A stretch of 7,011 nucleotides of DNA from an uncultured Blautia sp. (GTDB lineage: Bacteria; Bacillota; Clostridia; Lachnospirales; Lachnospiraceae), in NCBI GenBank assembly GCA_934394595.1, contig CAKRRX010000129.1:1-7011 (forward strand). Reading direction: 5' to 3'. Below, piece after piece: positions 6,892 through 7,011 of the stretch (position 1 is its first letter; every line of letters starts with the position of its first letter). The notes beneath the pieces were generated by a model. It saw only the letters and a program-made list of their open reading frames with translations, did not search any database and had not been told where the DNA came from. The position numbers were made by a program, and so were the translations under genes.

Positions 6892-7011
6892 TCAAATTTC
6901 AAATTGAGATTTTTGGGGCAAAATTGTATCGAACGCCAAATTCAGATTATCTCTATGCCTTTCAAATTCTTTTAATGAAATTTGAGGCAAGTCATCGTTA
7001 ACACATATCAT
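6892..7011 (-). CDS. 3' end of an upstream gene, probably a Stealth-type capsular polysaccharide phosphotransferase
   Basis: A minus-strand frame runs from the window edge to a TGA at 6894-6892 and encodes 39 residues: MICVNDDLPQISLKEFERHR, then DNLNLAFDTILPQKSQFEI. The ICVND start, the amphipathic middle and the LPQKSQFE ending resemble the last conserved region (CR4) of Stealth proteins, which transfer sugar-1-phosphate to make phosphodiester-linked capsules. The first ATG falls exactly at the edge and is probably internal, so most of the gene lies outside the window. The stop is 22 bp before the GT2 ATG, consistent with one operon. The assignment rests on recalled resemblance of a short tail and could be wrong; that this is coding sequence is more secure. 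Confidence 0.55.
   Translation of the reverse strand: MICVNDDLPQISLKEFERHRDNLNLAFDTILPQKSQFEI

Noticed and set aside
6870..6902. TTG at 6902 as the start of the GT2 gene
   Set aside because: It has no ribosome binding site and would overlap the end of the upstream gene; the ATG at 6869 has AAAGAGG at good spacing.

Overview
The window looks like chromosomal sequence from a low-GC Clostridia, most likely a Lachnospiraceae-type gut Firmicute. I infer this from strong GGAGG-type ribosome binding sites, tight gene packing and two members of the PF09820 AAA-ATPase-like family, which is often amplified in such genomes. I cannot name a species. Every supported gene lies on the minus strand, so transcription runs from high to low coordinates.

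Right part (about 3286-7011), in transcription order: the last 39 codons of a gene whose end resembles the C-terminus of Stealth-type sugar-phosphate transferases; a GT2 family glycosyltransferase; a Wzx/MOP-type polysaccharide flippase with about 14 membrane segments; and a GT4-like (GT-B) glycosyltransferase. Gaps are 22, 17 and 0 bp, so this is almost certainly one operon and the distal end of a capsule or exopolysaccharide cluster. The glycosyltransferases would build a lipid-linked repeat unit in the cytoplasm and the flippase would carry it across the membrane. No polymerase or initiating phosphoglycosyltransferase is in the window; they would have to lie upstream, beyond 7011. This part is clearly AT-richer than the left part.

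Middle (3003-3285): a non-coding spacer of about 280 bp. It holds a candidate promoter and, directly before the next gene's ribosome binding site, a 20-bp-stem hairpin followed by six U residues. This is shaped like an intrinsic terminator. It either ends glycan-operon transcription or acts as an attenuating leader for the downstream pair, or both.

Left part (76-3002): two tandem, translationally coupled PF09820 genes of different subfamilies. The first (403 aa) keeps the ATPase region but has no C-terminal PD-(D/E)XK nuclease region. The second (572 aa) has both. The family's function is not established; defence, mobile-element and regulatory roles are all conjecture. At the left edge another minus-strand reading frame begins (1-57) and runs out of the window.

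No tRNA, rRNA, CRISPR array, insertion sequence, transposase or attachment site is visible. The observations most worth a second look are the terminator-like leader hairpin and the pairing of a nuclease-less with a nuclease-bearing paralogue. I see no clear evidence of a wholly new system.
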